DNA of 64,000 nt from Brevibacterium sp. JSBI002 (GTDB taxonomy: Bacteria; Actinomycetota; Actinomycetes; Actinomycetales; Brevibacteriaceae): assembly GCF_026013965.1 (NCBI RefSeq), contig NZ_CP110341.1:1860001-1924000 (forward strand). The letters run 5' to 3'. The notes below the pieces were generated by a model. The model made no database searches. It saw only the letters and a list, made by a program, of their open reading frames with translations, and was not told the DNA's origin. This document shows, one piece after another, positions 34,671-44,052 of this stretch (its first letter is position 1; each line of letters begins with the position of its first letter). The translations under genes were made by a program, and so were the position numbers.

Positions 34671-34764
34671 TGAGCACCTCGACTATCTGCGTGACTTCCT
34701 GACCCTGCGCGACTTCTTCATCAGCGACGTCTCCGTCGACGAGATTCCGGAGGACGCAGGTTGA
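34552..34764 (+). CDS. Small conserved Cys/His protein upstream of SURF1 gene
   Basis: A 70-residue actinobacterial protein: LQCSAKECRAFATRALLWNNP, then KKTWLACDEHLDYLRDFLTLRDFF. Cys-x4-Cys and a later CDEH suggest a small zinc site. Databases often call it acetone carboxylase, which has no support in the sequence. It starts at TTG 34552 after GGAGGG, and its stop overlaps the SURF1 TTG start (TTGA), so translation is coupled. A role in cytochrome oxidase assembly is suggested only by that coupling. Confidence 0.75.
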   Translation: MSEQLQCSAKECRAFATRALLWNNPRVHTPERKKTWLACDEHLDYLRDFLTLRDFFISDVSVDEIPEDAG

Positions 34765-35663
34765 GCCGCTATTCCTTCCTCTTCTCCGCACGCTGGCTCA
34801 AATACATCGCCATGGCGATCATCGTCATCATCGCCTGCGTGTTCCTCGCCCTATGGCAGAAGGACCGCCGCGATCAGCGGGAGCAGGAGATCGCGACGAT
34901 CACCGCGAACTACTCCGCCGACCCCGTCGACATCACCTCGGTGCTCTCGACCCCGAATTCGACGCTGGAGACCACCGATGAGTGGACCCAGGTGGAGCTG
35001 ACCGGAGAGTACTCCGACGAGGACACCGTCCTCGCACGCAATCGCACGGTCGAAGACAAACCCGGCTTCTATGTGGTGACTCCGTTCGAGATCACCGGCG
35101 GTTCGACGATCGCCGTCGTCCGCGGCTTCACCGCCGAACAGGATTCTGTGCCGCCCGCTCCACGGGGTGAGCAGACCGTGATCGCTCATCTGCGTCCCGC
35201 TCAGGACGGATCCGAGGATGAGAACCCGAAGGGCCTCATCAAAGCCATCGATCCCGCGCGCATTCCGGGAATGGACGATGCCTATGCGCATGTCTACGTC
35301 GAGGCCTCACCGGCGGAGACAGGCGGTGCCCCGGAAGAGGGGCTGACCCCGCTGCCGATGCCCGAGCTCGATCCGGGCAACCACCTGTCCTATATGCTCC
35401 AGTGGTTCGCCTTCGGAATCATGATCATCATCGCCGTGGTCATCTCGGCCCGACGTGAGCGCAAGGCAGCCGCCGAGGCGGTCGAGCACGGCGCTGTCGA
35501 GAACGAAATGGTCGTCATCGACAAGGCCGCCCTCGACGCGGGCGCGAAGATCAGCCAGCCCGGCAGCCGCTATGGCCGCAACCGCTGGGCCTCGCCCACC
35601 GTGCGCGGGCAGGCCGAAGCCGAGGAGGATGCCCTGTTCGAGGAGCGCTTCCGCTCAAAGTGA
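34761..35663 (+). CDS. SURF1 family cytochrome oxidase assembly protein
   Basis: A 300-residue protein with an N-terminal membrane helix (WLKYIAMAIIVIIACVFLALWQ, about residues 13-34) after the FLFSARWL motif, a periplasmic domain with VELTGEYSDEDTVLARNR and GFYVVTPFEITGG, and a second helix (YMLQWFAFGIMIIIAVVI, about 210-230). The Gln in LWQ and the YMLQWF motif are SURF1 hallmarks. It helps insert heme A into cytochrome c oxidase. ctaA and ctaB, which make that heme, are about 12 kb away. Start is TTG, overlapping the upstream stop. Confidence 0.9.
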   Translation: MSRYSFLFSARWLKYIAMAIIVIIACVFLALWQKDRRDQREQEIATITANYSADPVDITSVLSTPNSTLETTDEWTQVELTGEYSDEDTVLARNRTVEDKPGFYVVTPFEITGGSTIAVVRGFTAEQDSVPPAPRGEQTVIAHLRPAQDGSEDENPKGLIKAIDPARIPGMDDAYAHVYVEASPAETGGAPEEGLTPLPMPELDPGNHLSYMLQWFAFGIMIIIAVVISARRERKAAAEAVEHGAVENEMVVIDKAALDAGAKISQPGSRYGRNRWASPTVRGQAEAEEDALFEERFRSK

Positions 35664-35714
35664 GCCGATCAGCCGAGTGAGGCCGACCGGCTCAACCGAG
35701 TGTGATGTGCCCGC

Positions 35715-37313
35715 TCAGGCGAGCGTGACGAGATCGAGGTACGTGTCGTTCCACAGGTCCTCGTCGCCGTCGGGCAGCAGCAGCACGCGGTCGGGGTCGA
35801 GCGCGGACACCGCACCCTCATCGTGGGTGACGAGCACGATCGCACCTTCGTAGCGGCGGATCGCCGAGAGGATCTCTTCGCGGGACGCCGGATCGAGGTT
35901 GTTCGTCGGCTCGTCGAGCAGCAGCACGTTCGCGCTCGAGACCACAAGGGTGGCCAGCGCCAGACGTGTCTTCTCGCCACCGGAGAGCACCCCGGCGGGT
36001 TTGTGCACATCATCACCGCTGAAGAGGAACGAACCGAGCACATTGCGCACCGCGGTGTCGTCGAGGTGCGGGGAGTTCCGCGACATGTTCTCCAGCACTG
36101 TGCGCTCGAGGTCGAGAGTCTCATGCTCCTGCGCATAGTAACCGAGCTTGAGGCCGTGTCCGGGCACGACTTCTCCGGAGTCGGGTTCGTCGAGTCCGGC
36201 GAGCAGACGCAGCAGCGTCGTCTTGCCGGCACCGTTGTAGCCGAGCACGACGACTCGTGTGCCCTTGTCGATGGCGAGATCGACACCGGTGAACACCTCG
36301 GTCGACCCGAAGCTGCGAGAGAGTCCTTCAGCCGTCAGCGGCACACGTCCGCAGTCGGCCGGGGCCGGGAAGCGCAGATTGGCGACCTTCTCCGTGGCGC
36401 GTTCGTCCTCGAGCCCGGCGAGCAGTCGGTCGGCACGCTTGGCCATCTGCTGGGCGGCGACGGTCTTCGTCGCCTTCGCCATCATCTTGTTCGCCTGAGC
36501 GTTGAGCGCCGCGGCCTTCTTCTCGGCATTGGCACGTTCGCGGCGGCGACGCCGCTCATCGTCCTCACGCTGTTTGAGGTAGAGCCGGTAGCCCATCGAA
36601 TAGATGTCGATGGTCTGACGGGTGGCGTCGAGGAAGAAGACCTTGTTGACCACCTCATCGATGAGATCGAGGTCGTGGCTGATGATGATCAGACCACCGG
36701 AGTAGGCCTTGAGGTGGTCGCGCAGCCACAGCACGGATTCGGCGTCGAGGTGGTTCGTCGGCTCGTCGAGGATCATCGTATCCGGAGCCGAGAACAGGAT
36801 CCGGGCGAGTTCCACACGGCGACGCTGACCGCCGGAGAGCGTCCCGATCTCCTGGCTGATCAGGGCCTCGTCGAGGCCGAGGTTCGCGGCGATCGCGAAG
36901 GCTTCGGATTCGGCGGCATAACCGCCGGCGGCGATGAACTCCGCTTCGATGCGCGGGTAGCGGTCGATGGCCTTCGTTGCCACCTTCTCGTCCGGTGAGG
37001 CCATCTGCCGTTCGGCCTTGCGCAGACGCTTGACGAGGACATCGAGGTCGCGCACCGAGAGGATGCGTTCCATTCCGGTGGCGGTGAGGTCACCGCTGCG
37101 CGGATCCTGCGGCAGATAGCCGACGGTGCCGGAGATCGACACGGAACCGGATTGGGCCGGGTGTCCGCCCATGATCACCTTGGTCAGGGTCGTCTTGCCG
37201 GCGCCGTTGCGGCCGACGAGACCGACTCGGTCGCCCTTGTCGACGCGGAAGGACACCTCGGACATGAGGGTGCGGGCACCGACGGCGACTTCGAGGCCGG
37301 AGGCCTGAATCAT
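35715..37313 (-). CDS. ABC-F family ATPase (translation factor type)
   Basis: A 532-residue soluble protein with two ABC domains and no membrane segments. The first has GRNGAGKTT, LSGGQRRRVEL and MILDEPTNHLD; the second has GYNGAGKTT, LSGGEKTRLAL and LLLDEPTNNLD. They are joined by a basic coiled linker (YLKQREDDERRRRRERANAEKK). ABC-F proteins act on the ribosome (EttA, Uup and antibiotic-protection types); which subgroup is not clear. Its ATG overlaps the true rnhA stop (ATGA), so the two genes form one unit. Confidence 0.93.
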   Translation of the reverse strand: MIQASGLEVAVGARTLMSEVSFRVDKGDRVGLVGRNGAGKTTLTKVIMGGHPAQSGSVSISGTVGYLPQDPRSGDLTATGMERILSVRDLDVLVKRLRKAERQMASPDEKVATKAIDRYPRIEAEFIAAGGYAAESEAFAIAANLGLDEALISQEIGTLSGGQRRRVELARILFSAPDTMILDEPTNHLDAESVLWLRDHLKAYSGGLIIISHDLDLIDEVVNKVFFLDATRQTIDIYSMGYRLYLKQREDDERRRRRERANAEKKAAALNAQANKMMAKATKTVAAQQMAKRADRLLAGLEDERATEKVANLRFPAPADCGRVPLTAEGLSRSFGSTEVFTGVDLAIDKGTRVVVLGYNGAGKTTLLRLLAGLDEPDSGEVVPGHGLKLGYYAQEHETLDLERTVLENMSRNSPHLDDTAVRNVLGSFLFSGDDVHKPAGVLSGGEKTRLALATLVVSSANVLLLDEPTNNLDPASREEILSAIRRYEGAIVLVTHDEGAVSALDPDRVLLLPDGDEDLWNDTYLDLVTLA

Positions 37314-38010
37314 TCTGTCTCCAAACTGCGGCCGATGAGTTCGGCCAGAAATTCTTGGGGGTGGATGCCGCGGGCCTGGGCCCGGGCGACGAGTTCATCT
37401 GCGACTGAGGACGGCACAACGCAGGACACGACAGTGGTGTCCGGCCCGGCCGCTGCGGTCACGGGCTCGACGGAAACATCGTCCTGAGCAACAGGTTCCG
37501 TCGGGTCGTCTGCCGGATCATCGTCGGCCGTCGCGGTCGACGTCCCCGCGGGACGTATCCTGGGCCTTCCGGCACGGGCGTGCCCTTCTGAAAGGCGGTG
37601 GCTGCCGCGCGGGCGCGAACGTCGGCAGCCTCATTGAGTTCGTGGTGGTTGTGTCCTTTGACCCATTCGAACTCGACCGTCCGCCCGCTCAGTGCCTCAT
37701 CGAGAGACGCTAAGAGGTCCTTGTTGAGGACTTCTTTTCCATCGGCTTTCTTCCACCCTTTGCGTTTCCACCCCGGCATCCATTTGGTCAGGGCGTTGAT
37801 GACGTACTGCGAATCACAGTATATCTTCAGTTCGTCGTCGCTGTCCGCGGTCGACCGGAGCAGGTCGAGCACGGCCATGAGCTCACCGCGGTTGTTCGTC
37901 GCGTTCTTCCACCCGCCGGCGTGCCAGGAGGTGTCGTCGATGTACCAGGCCCACCCGGCGGGTCCGGGGTTGCCGAGCGCGGATCCGTCGGCGGCAGCGA
38001 TGATCGTCAA
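37310..38010 (-). pseudogene. rnhA: RNase HI with extra C-terminal domain, frameshifted
   Basis: From ATG 38010, residues 1-150 are a complete RNase HI that cleaves RNA in RNA-DNA hybrids: AADGSALGNPGPAGW, NNRGELMAV, IYCDSQYVINALTKW and GHNHHELNEAADVRAR hold the DEDD acids and the flexible His. After GPGYVPRG the written frame ends at 37459. One more base in the G/C run at 37544-37547 gives an acidic linker (TSTATADDDPADDPTEPVAQDD) and a helical end, VADELVARAQARGIHPQEFLAELIGRSLETE, with a TGA overlapping the ABC-F ATG. That exact overlap makes the repaired reading persuasive. Confidence 0.85.
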
Positions 38011-38125
38011 TGGTTCTCCTTGGAAAGTCGGATTCTATTCTTTCACGCCGCTCTCGGGTTCTCGGTCCGCGGGGCGGTGATCTCCGCGACCCTGCCCGGA
38101 CACGAGTGCCGGATCGGACGACAAT

Positions 38126-38168
38126 CGCCGAGGCGGGGCTGACCTTCTCAGGTCGCCCCACCTCGGCG
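38126..38168 (-). terminator. Terminator of the suf operon
   Basis: CGCCGAGGCGGGGC (38126-38139) pairs with GCCCCACCTCGGCG (38155-38168; one wobble), and the inner GACC/GGTC extends the stem around a 6-nt loop. It lies 58 bp beyond the sufT stop, before rnhA. Confidence 0.65.
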
Positions 38169-38225
38169 ATGGTGTTCGTCTGCGTTCCCGAGGGACGCGG
38201 ACAACCGAACGTCGTCGGTGTCGGA

Positions 38226-38561
38226 TCAGATGTTGAATCCGAGGGCGCGCATCTGTTCGCGGCCGTCCTCGGTGATCTTCTCCGGACCCCACGGCGGCAT
38301 CCATACCCAGTTGATCCGGTAGGCCGGCACGATTCCCTCGAGCGACTGTGCGGTCTGGTCCTCGATGACGTCGGTCAGCGGGCAGGCCGCCGAGGTCAGG
38401 GTCATCTCGATCACGGCGGTGCCGTCGTCTTCGACCGAGAGTCCGTACACGAGGCCGAGATCGACGATGTTGACACCGAGCTCGGGATCGACGACGTCCA
38501 TCATCGCCTCGCGCACTTCGTCGACGCTGGCATTCTGCGGTGCGTCAATGACTTCAGGCAT
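38226..38561 (-). CDS. sufT: SufT-like Fe-S assembly factor (MIP18/DUF59)
   Basis: A 111-residue DUF59-domain protein: DEVREAMMDVVDPELGVNIVDLGLVYGLSV, then MTLTSAACPLTDVIEDQ with the conserved Cys, and VWMPPWGPEKITEDGREQMRALGFNI. It helps mature Fe-S proteins and is the last gene of the suf operon. The ATG at 38561 follows GTGAGGAGAAACACA and overlaps the sufU end by 8 bp. Confidence 0.92.
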   Translation of the reverse strand: MPEVIDAPQNASVDEVREAMMDVVDPELGVNIVDLGLVYGLSVEDDGTAVIEMTLTSAACPLTDVIEDQTAQSLEGIVPAYRINWVWMPPWGPEKITEDGREQMRALGFNI

Positions 38562-39033
38562 TGTGTTTCTCCTCACGAGCTGCTTGTGCTTGGTTGAGTG
38601 CGTCCTTGAACGCCATCCATGCCAGGAGAGCGCATTTGATCCTGGCCGGGAATTTCGACACTCCGGTGAACGCCGCGGCGTCCCCGAGAATCGACTCATC
38701 CGCCTCCATTGTCCCACGTGAATGCATGAGTTCGTGGAACGCGCCTTCGATCTCGAGCATCTGCGCGACGGAGGATTCGGCGGCCAGCTCCGACAGCACC
38801 GAGGCCGAGGCCATCGAGATCGAACAGCCGTCGCCGGTCCACCTCACCGCGATCGTGCCGTCCTCACGCAGTTCGGTCTCGAGCTCGATCTCATCGCCGC
38901 ACGTCGGGTTCACCTGATGCGAATATCCGTGCGGTGACGATGCGGCATCACGGAGCAGTTCGGTGTTGCCGATGCGTGCCCGCGACTGGTCGAGGATCAC
39001 CTGTTGGTAGAGCTGCTGCATCTGTGTGCTCAT
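38554..39033 (-). CDS. sufU: SufU, zinc-dependent sulfur-transfer protein
   Basis: A 159-residue IscU-fold protein. NPTCGDEIELE provides Cys-x-Asp, WTGDGCSISMASASVLSEL the second Cys with the SufU-type spacer, and ARIKCALLAWMAFKDAL the third; these bind zinc and accept persulfide from SufS. Length and the 18-21 residue insert between the Cys sites fit SufU rather than IscU. The ATG is 16 bp after the sufS stop with GGGGAG in between. Confidence 0.93.
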   Translation of the reverse strand: MSTQMQQLYQQVILDQSRARIGNTELLRDAASSPHGYSHQVNPTCGDEIELETELREDGTIAVRWTGDGCSISMASASVLSELAAESSVAQMLEIEGAFHELMHSRGTMEADESILGDAAAFTGVSKFPARIKCALLAWMAFKDALNQAQAAREEKHNA

Positions 39034-39049
39034 CGGTTCGCTCCCCGCC

Positions 39050-40300
39050 TCAGCCGACTCCGAAGAAGGGCCGCACTTCCGCCAGAGCAGAAAGGAAGCG
39101 GGTGCAGTCTTCGACGTTGTTGTACAGGTACGTGCTCGCCCGGGTCGAGGCGGTGACCCCGAAGCGGCGGTGCAGCGGCTGAGCGCAGTGGTGGCCCACC
39201 CGCACGGCGATGCCCTGCGAGTCGAGATACTGTCCGACATCGTGGGCGTGCACGCCGTCGACGTCGAAGGCCACGGTCCCGATCCGGTCTTCGGACTCGC
39301 CGAGGATGCGGATTCCGGGGATCTGGCCGATCCCGTCGAGGAGGACTCGGGCGAGTTCCTTCTCATGCTCGAGAACATTGTCCAGCCCCACCTCGGTGAG
39401 GTATCCGATCGCTGTCGCGAAAGCCGCCACCTCGGCGACCGGCTGAGTGCCGGCCTCGAACCGCTGCGGAGCGGGCATGAACTCGGTCTCCTCCATGGTC
39501 ACCGTGGTGATCATGGATCCGCCGGTGAGCACCGGCGGCAGAGCGTCGAGCAGTTCGGACTTGCCCCACAGCGCGCCCAGCCCGGTGGGGCCGAGTGCCT
39601 TATGAGCGGAGAAAGCGGCGAAGTCGACGTCGAGGTCGACGAAGTCCACAGGCATATGCGGAACGGACTGGCAGGCGTCGAGCACGACGTAGGCTCCGAC
39701 GGCGCGGGCCCGGTCCACGAAGCGGTCGACCGGGTTGATCGTGCCGAGGACGTTGGAGACGTGCGTGAACGCGAGCACCTTCGTCGATTCGTCGACGATC
39801 GTGTCGAGATCGGTCAGATCGAGTTCACCGGAGTCAGTGACCGGCAGCCAGCGCAGCTGTGCTCCCGTGGAGGCAGCCAGCTGCTGCCACGGCACGAGAT
39901 TCGCATGGTGCTCCATCTCGGTGACGACGATCGAGTCACCGGGGGCGAGGGCGAAACGCTCTGCGTCGTCTCCCCCGAAGCCATGGCTGGCCCGATCCAT
40001 GCCGAGGGCCACGATGTTGAGCGCCTCGGTCGCGTTCTTCGTCCAGCACACCTGTTCCGGTATCCCGCCGACGAGTCCGGCAGCGGCGATCCGACCGTTC
40101 TCGAAGGCGTCCGTGGCCTCGACGGCCAAGGAGTGCGCGCCTCGGTGGACGGCGGCGTTGCGCTGCTGGAAGTACTCGACGAAGGTGTCGATGACGCACT
40201 GCGGCTTCTGCGATGTCGCTCCCGAATCGAGATACGACAGCGGCGACTCCCCGACCCTCACATCGAGGATCGGGAAGTCGCCCCTCAGACGTGAGAACAT
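39050..40300 (-). CDS. sufS: Cysteine desulfurase SufS
   Basis: A 416-residue PLP enzyme, group II, that removes sulfur from cysteine for cluster assembly. SYLDSGATSQKPQCVIDTF, RGAHSLAVEATDAFE, TKNATEALNIVALG, the PLP-lysine segment FSAHKALGPTGLGALWG, and GIAVRVGHHCAQPLHRRF with the active Cys are all present. The C-terminus ends FFGVG. Its ATG overlaps the sufC TGA. Confidence 0.95.
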   Translation of the reverse strand: MFSRLRGDFPILDVRVGESPLSYLDSGATSQKPQCVIDTFVEYFQQRNAAVHRGAHSLAVEATDAFENGRIAAAGLVGGIPEQVCWTKNATEALNIVALGMDRASHGFGGDDAERFALAPGDSIVVTEMEHHANLVPWQQLAASTGAQLRWLPVTDSGELDLTDLDTIVDESTKVLAFTHVSNVLGTINPVDRFVDRARAVGAYVVLDACQSVPHMPVDFVDLDVDFAAFSAHKALGPTGLGALWGKSELLDALPPVLTGGSMITTVTMEETEFMPAPQRFEAGTQPVAEVAAFATAIGYLTEVGLDNVLEHEKELARVLLDGIGQIPGIRILGESEDRIGTVAFDVDGVHAHDVGQYLDSQGIAVRVGHHCAQPLHRRFGVTASTRASTYLYNNVEDCTRFLSALAEVRPFFGVG

Positions 40301-41058
40301 CAGACGCCGGCGGTGAAGAAGCGGTCGTAGCCTTCGTTCTCGAGGCGTTCGGCCAGTTCCGGTCCGCCTTCCTCGGCCACCTTGCCCTTGATGATCACGT
40401 GGACGTGATCGGGCTTGATGTAGTTGAGGATGCGCGTGTAGTGGGTGATGAGCATGATGCCGACGTCGGTGGCGTCCTTGACGCGGTTGACGCCTTCGGA
40501 CACGATACGCAGCGCGTCGACGTCGAGGCCGGAGTCGGTCTCGTCGAGGACGGCGAACTTCGGCTTGAGCATCTCGAGCTGCAGGATCTCGTGACGCTTC
40601 TTCTCGCCGCCGGAGAAGCCTTCGTTGACGTTGCGCGAGGCGAAGGCGGGATCCACACGGAGGTTCTCCATGGCCTGCTTGAGGTCCTTGGTCCAGTTGC
40701 GCAGCTTCGGAGCTTCACCGTCGATGGCGGTCTTGGCCGAACGGAGGAAGTTCGTCACGGTCACGCCGGGGACCTCGACGGGGTACTGCATGGCCAGGAA
40801 CAGTCCGGCCTTGGCACGCTGGTCGACGGACATCTCGAGGACGTCCTCACCGTCGAGGGTGACCGAACCGGAGGTCACTTCGTACTTGGGGTGCCCGGCC
40901 AGGGCGTAGGCCAGGGTCGACTTGCCGGAGCCGTTGGGGCCCATGATGGCGTGGGTCTCGTTCGTGTTGATGACGAGGTCGATGCCGTTGAGGATGGGCT
41001 TGAGACCGGTATCGGTGTTGACACCGACGTGCAGGTCTTCGATCTTGAGAGTGGACAT
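40300..41058 (-). CDS. sufC: Fe-S cluster assembly ATPase SufC
   Basis: A 252-residue soluble ABC ATPase of the SufBCD scaffold: Walker A GPNGSGKSTLAYALAG, signature FSGGEKKRHEILQLE, Walker B FAVLDETDSGLDVDAL and switch His in MLITHYTRILNYIKPDHVHV. The YEVTSGSVTLDGEDVLEM segment is SufC-typical. ATP hydrolysis drives rearrangement of SufBD. It begins 27 bp after the Rieske-type ferredoxin stop. Confidence 0.96.
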   Translation of the reverse strand: MSTLKIEDLHVGVNTDTGLKPILNGIDLVINTNETHAIMGPNGSGKSTLAYALAGHPKYEVTSGSVTLDGEDVLEMSVDQRAKAGLFLAMQYPVEVPGVTVTNFLRSAKTAIDGEAPKLRNWTKDLKQAMENLRVDPAFASRNVNEGFSGGEKKRHEILQLEMLKPKFAVLDETDSGLDVDALRIVSEGVNRVKDATDVGIMLITHYTRILNYIKPDHVHVIIKGKVAEEGGPELAERLENEGYDRFFTAGV

Positions 41059-41085
41059 AGTGATCCTTCTTCTTCGGTCTTGAGG

Positions 41086-41409
41086 TCAGTTCAGGGTGGT
41101 GTTCGGGTCGACGAGGATGCGGCCGGCGATCTCTTTGCAGTCATAGACCGCGACGGGTTCGAACGCCGGGGGGTTCACCGGTTTGCCCGTCGTGAGGTCG
41201 AACTGCGAGCCGTGCAGCCAGCATTCGATGGTGCAGTCCTCGACGTCTCCTTCGGCCAGCGACACCTCACCATGGGTGCACAGGTCGTCGATGGCGTGGA
41301 TCGTGCCGTCGGAGTCGCGAGCGATGCAGATCTCGTACTCGCCGACCTCGATGCGCATGGTGCCGCCGGGAGCCACCTCGTCGGTGGCCGCCACGTCGAT
41401 CATGGTCAC
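41086..41409 (-). CDS. Rieske-type [2Fe-2S] ferredoxin in suf operon
   Basis: A 107-residue Rieske domain with CTHGEVSLAEG (Cys-x-His) and CWLHGSQFDL (Cys-x2-His), the two ligand pairs of a [2Fe-2S] centre. Databases call this the ferredoxin subunit of a non-heme iron oxygenase, but it lies between sufD and sufC, where actinobacteria commonly keep it, so a role in Fe-S assembly or electron supply is more likely. The start could be GTG 41409 (overlapping the sufD TGA as GTGA) or ATG 41403. Confidence 0.9.
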   Translation of the reverse strand: MTMIDVAATDEVAPGGTMRIEVGEYEICIARDSDGTIHAIDDLCTHGEVSLAEGDVEDCTIECWLHGSQFDLTTGKPVNPPAFEPVAVYDCKEIAGRILVDPNTTLN

Positions 41410-42581
41410 AGAACACTCCGGGACAATTCGTCTTCGATGCGTTCGTTGAGCACGTCTTCGATCTCGGGCACCTGGATCTTCTGGATCACTTCGTTGAAGA
41501 ATCCGCGGACCACGAGCTGACGAGCGACATCCTCGGGGATGCCGCGGCTCATGAGGTAGAACAGGTGCTCCTCATCGAAGCGACCCACCGAGGAGGCGTG
41601 GCCGGCACCGGCGATGTCACCGGTTTCGATCTCGAGGTTCGGCACCGAGTCGGCGCGGGCGCCATCGGTGAGGATGAGGTTCCGGTTGAGCTCGTAGGTG
41701 TCGATGTCGAGGGCTTCGGGACGGATGAGCACATCGCCGATCCACACGCTGCGCGCGTCCTTGCCCTGCAGAGCGCCCTTGTAATGGACGTTCGACTGGG
41801 CCTTCGGCGTGTTGTGGTCGATGTAGGTGCGGTGCTCGAGGTGCTGACCGGCATCGGCGAAATAGAGTCCGAGCAGTTCGGCCTCTCCCCCGGCTGCCGA
41901 GTAGCGCACGTTCGTGTTCAGGCGCACGACGTCACCGCCGAGGGTGATGTGGATGTGTTTGAACTTCGCGTCCTTGCCCACGATCGCATCGTGCTGGCCG
42001 AGGTGCTGGGAACCGTCGTCCCACAGCTGCAGCGATACGAAGGTCACGTCCGCACCATCGCCGATGACGAGGGAGACGAGCTCGGAGTACCGGGCCAGTC
42101 CCTCGTGTTCGACGACGATGGTCGCCTTCGAATTCGCGCCGACGGTGACGACGACATGGCCGTGGCCGAGCGCCTCACCGGTGCCGTCGGCGTGGATGAT
42201 CGCGGCCCGCTCGAGTTCGGTGTCCGCGGGGACCGAGTAGTGCGTCACCGCAGAGGCGCGGTTGGCGGCAACGGCCGCGGCACGGTCCTCGGGCTCGAGG
42301 ATGCCCAGTTCCTGAGCTGACTCGAGCGAGATCTCCTCGACGGACAGGCCCTCGGGCAGATCCGACTCGAACTTCAGCTTCGCCTCGGTAGCGGTGTCCT
42401 CGAAGAACTCGCTGAACTTGCGGACGGGAGAGAAGCGCCATTCCTCCTCCCGGCCGGTGGGCACGGGGAAGTCGGCGACATCGAAGCTGCGCGTGCGCGC
42501 ATCGCGCTTCGAATCGGGCACCTGGACCTCGGAACCGTGCGAATGCTCCGAGAGGCCAAGCGGGTTGGTGGTATCAGTCAC
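41406..42581 (-). CDS. sufD: Fe-S cluster assembly protein SufD
   Basis: A 391-residue beta-helix scaffold protein. After the N-terminal region (RTRSFDVADFPVPTGREEEWRFSP) comes the SufBD core with [94 protein letters not shown]. The His of GHASSVG is the conserved cluster-related residue. GTG 42581 is preceded by AAGGAG. It partners with SufB and SufC. Confidence 0.95.
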   Translation of the reverse strand: MTDTTNPLGLSEHSHGSEVQVPDSKRDARTRSFDVADFPVPTGREEEWRFSPVRKFSEFFEDTATEAKLKFESDLPEGLSVEEISLESAQELGILEPEDRAAAVAANRASAVTHYSVPADTELERAAIIHADGTGEALGHGHVVVTVGANSKATIVVEHEGLARYSELVSLVIGDGADVTFVSLQLWDDGSQHLGQHDAIVGKDAKFKHIHITLGGDVVRLNTNVRYSAAGGEAELLGLYFADAGQHLEHRTYIDHNTPKAQSNVHYKGALQGKDARSVWIGDVLIRPEALDIDTYELNRNLILTDGARADSVPNLEIETGDIAGAGHASSVGRFDEEHLFYLMSRGIPEDVARQLVVRGFFNEVIQKIQVPEIEDVLNERIEDELSRSVL

Positions 42582-42621
42582 AGATTTACTCCTTTGAGTG
42601 CAGTGGGCGCTGGGTCGGGTC

Positions 42622-44052
42622 TCAGCCGACCGCGCCTTCCATCTGCAGTTCGATGAGGCGGTTGAGTTCGAGGGCGTACTCCATCGGGAGCTCACGCGCG
42701 ATCGGCTCGACGAAGCCGCGCACGATCATCGCCATCGCCTCGGTCTCCTCCATGCCGCGGGACATGAGGTAGAAGAGCTGATCCTCACTGACCTTCGACA
42801 CGGTGGCCTCATGGCCGAGTGTGACGTCGTCTTCGCGGATGTCGATGTAGGGGTACGTGTCCGAACGGGAGACGTTGTCGACGAGCAGGGCGTCGCAGAG
42901 GACGTTGTTCGACGAGCCTTCGGCGCCCGGGTGGACGTGGACGAGTCCGCGGTAGCCGGCACGACCGCCGCCGCGGGCCACGGACTTCGACACGATCGAC
43001 GAATGGGTGTGCGGTGCGGCGTGGACCATCTTCGCACCGGTGTCCTGGTGCTGCCCCTCGCCGGCGAAGGCCACGGACAGCGTCTCGCCGCGGGCATGCT
43101 CACCGGTGAGCCAGATAGCCGGGTACTTCATGGTCACCTTCGAGCCGATGTTGCCGTCGACCCATTCCATGGAGGCGCCCTCTTCGGCGATAGCGCGCTT
43201 GGTGACGAGGTTGTACACGTTGTTCGACCAGTTCTGGATCGTCGTGTAGCGGACCTTCGCATCCTTCTTCGCGATGATCTCGACGACGGCCGAGTGCAGG
43301 GAGTCGGTCTTGTAGATCGGAGCGGTGCAGCCCTCGACGTAGTGGACCGAGGAACCCTCGTCGGCGATGATGAGCGTGCGCTCGAACTGGCCCATGTTCT
43401 CCGTGTTGATGCGGAAGTAGGCCTGCAGCGGGATCTCGACGTGGACGCCCTTGGGGACGTAGACGAAGGAGCCGCCGGACCAGACAGCGGTGTTCAGAGC
43501 GGCGAACTTGTTGTCACCGGACGGAATGATCGACCCGAAGTACTCTTCGAAGATCTCCGGGTGCTCGCGCAGGCCGGTGTCGGTATCCATGAAGATGACA
43601 CCCTGAGCCTCGAGCTCCTCGTTGATCTGGTGGTAGACGACCTCGGACTCGTACTGAGCGGCGACACCGGCGACGAGGCGCTGCTTCTCGGCCTCGGGGA
43701 TGCCGAGCTTGTCATAGGTGTTGCGGATGTCCTCGGGCAGGTCCTCCCAGGACGTCGCCTGTCCCTCGGTGGAGCGAACGAAGTACTTGATGTCCGCGAA
43801 GTCGATTCCGGTGAGGTCGGCGCCCCAGTTCGGCATCGGCTTCTTGTCGAACAGACGCAGAGCCTTGAGTCGACGCTTGAGCATCCACTCCGGTTCGTCC
43901 TTGAGCTTCGAGATGTTGCGGACGACTTCCTCGCTGAGGCCGCGGGTCGCGGTCGCGCCGGCATCGTTCTCGTCGTGCCAACCGTATGCGTACTGCCCGA
44001 GGTCTTTGAGCTCGGGATTCGCATCGATGATCCGATTTCCTGTGTCAGTCAT
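42622..44052 (-). CDS. sufB: Fe-S cluster assembly protein SufB
   Basis: A 476-residue scaffold subunit on which the nascent cluster forms. [78 protein letters not shown] (conserved Cys) and [52 protein letters not shown] are standard SufB blocks. AAGGAGGTTCACG precedes the ATG, which overlaps the regulator stop as ATGA. First structural gene of the operon. Confidence 0.97.
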   Translation of the reverse strand: MTDTGNRIIDANPELKDLGQYAYGWHDENDAGATATRGLSEEVVRNISKLKDEPEWMLKRRLKALRLFDKKPMPNWGADLTGIDFADIKYFVRSTEGQATSWEDLPEDIRNTYDKLGIPEAEKQRLVAGVAAQYESEVVYHQINEELEAQGVIFMDTDTGLREHPEIFEEYFGSIIPSGDNKFAALNTAVWSGGSFVYVPKGVHVEIPLQAYFRINTENMGQFERTLIIADEGSSVHYVEGCTAPIYKTDSLHSAVVEIIAKKDAKVRYTTIQNWSNNVYNLVTKRAIAEEGASMEWVDGNIGSKVTMKYPAIWLTGEHARGETLSVAFAGEGQHQDTGAKMVHAAPHTHSSIVSKSVARGGGRAGYRGLVHVHPGAEGSSNNVLCDALLVDNVSRSDTYPYIDIREDDVTLGHEATVSKVSEDQLFYLMSRGMEETEAMAMIVRGFVEPIARELPMEYALELNRLIELQMEGAVG

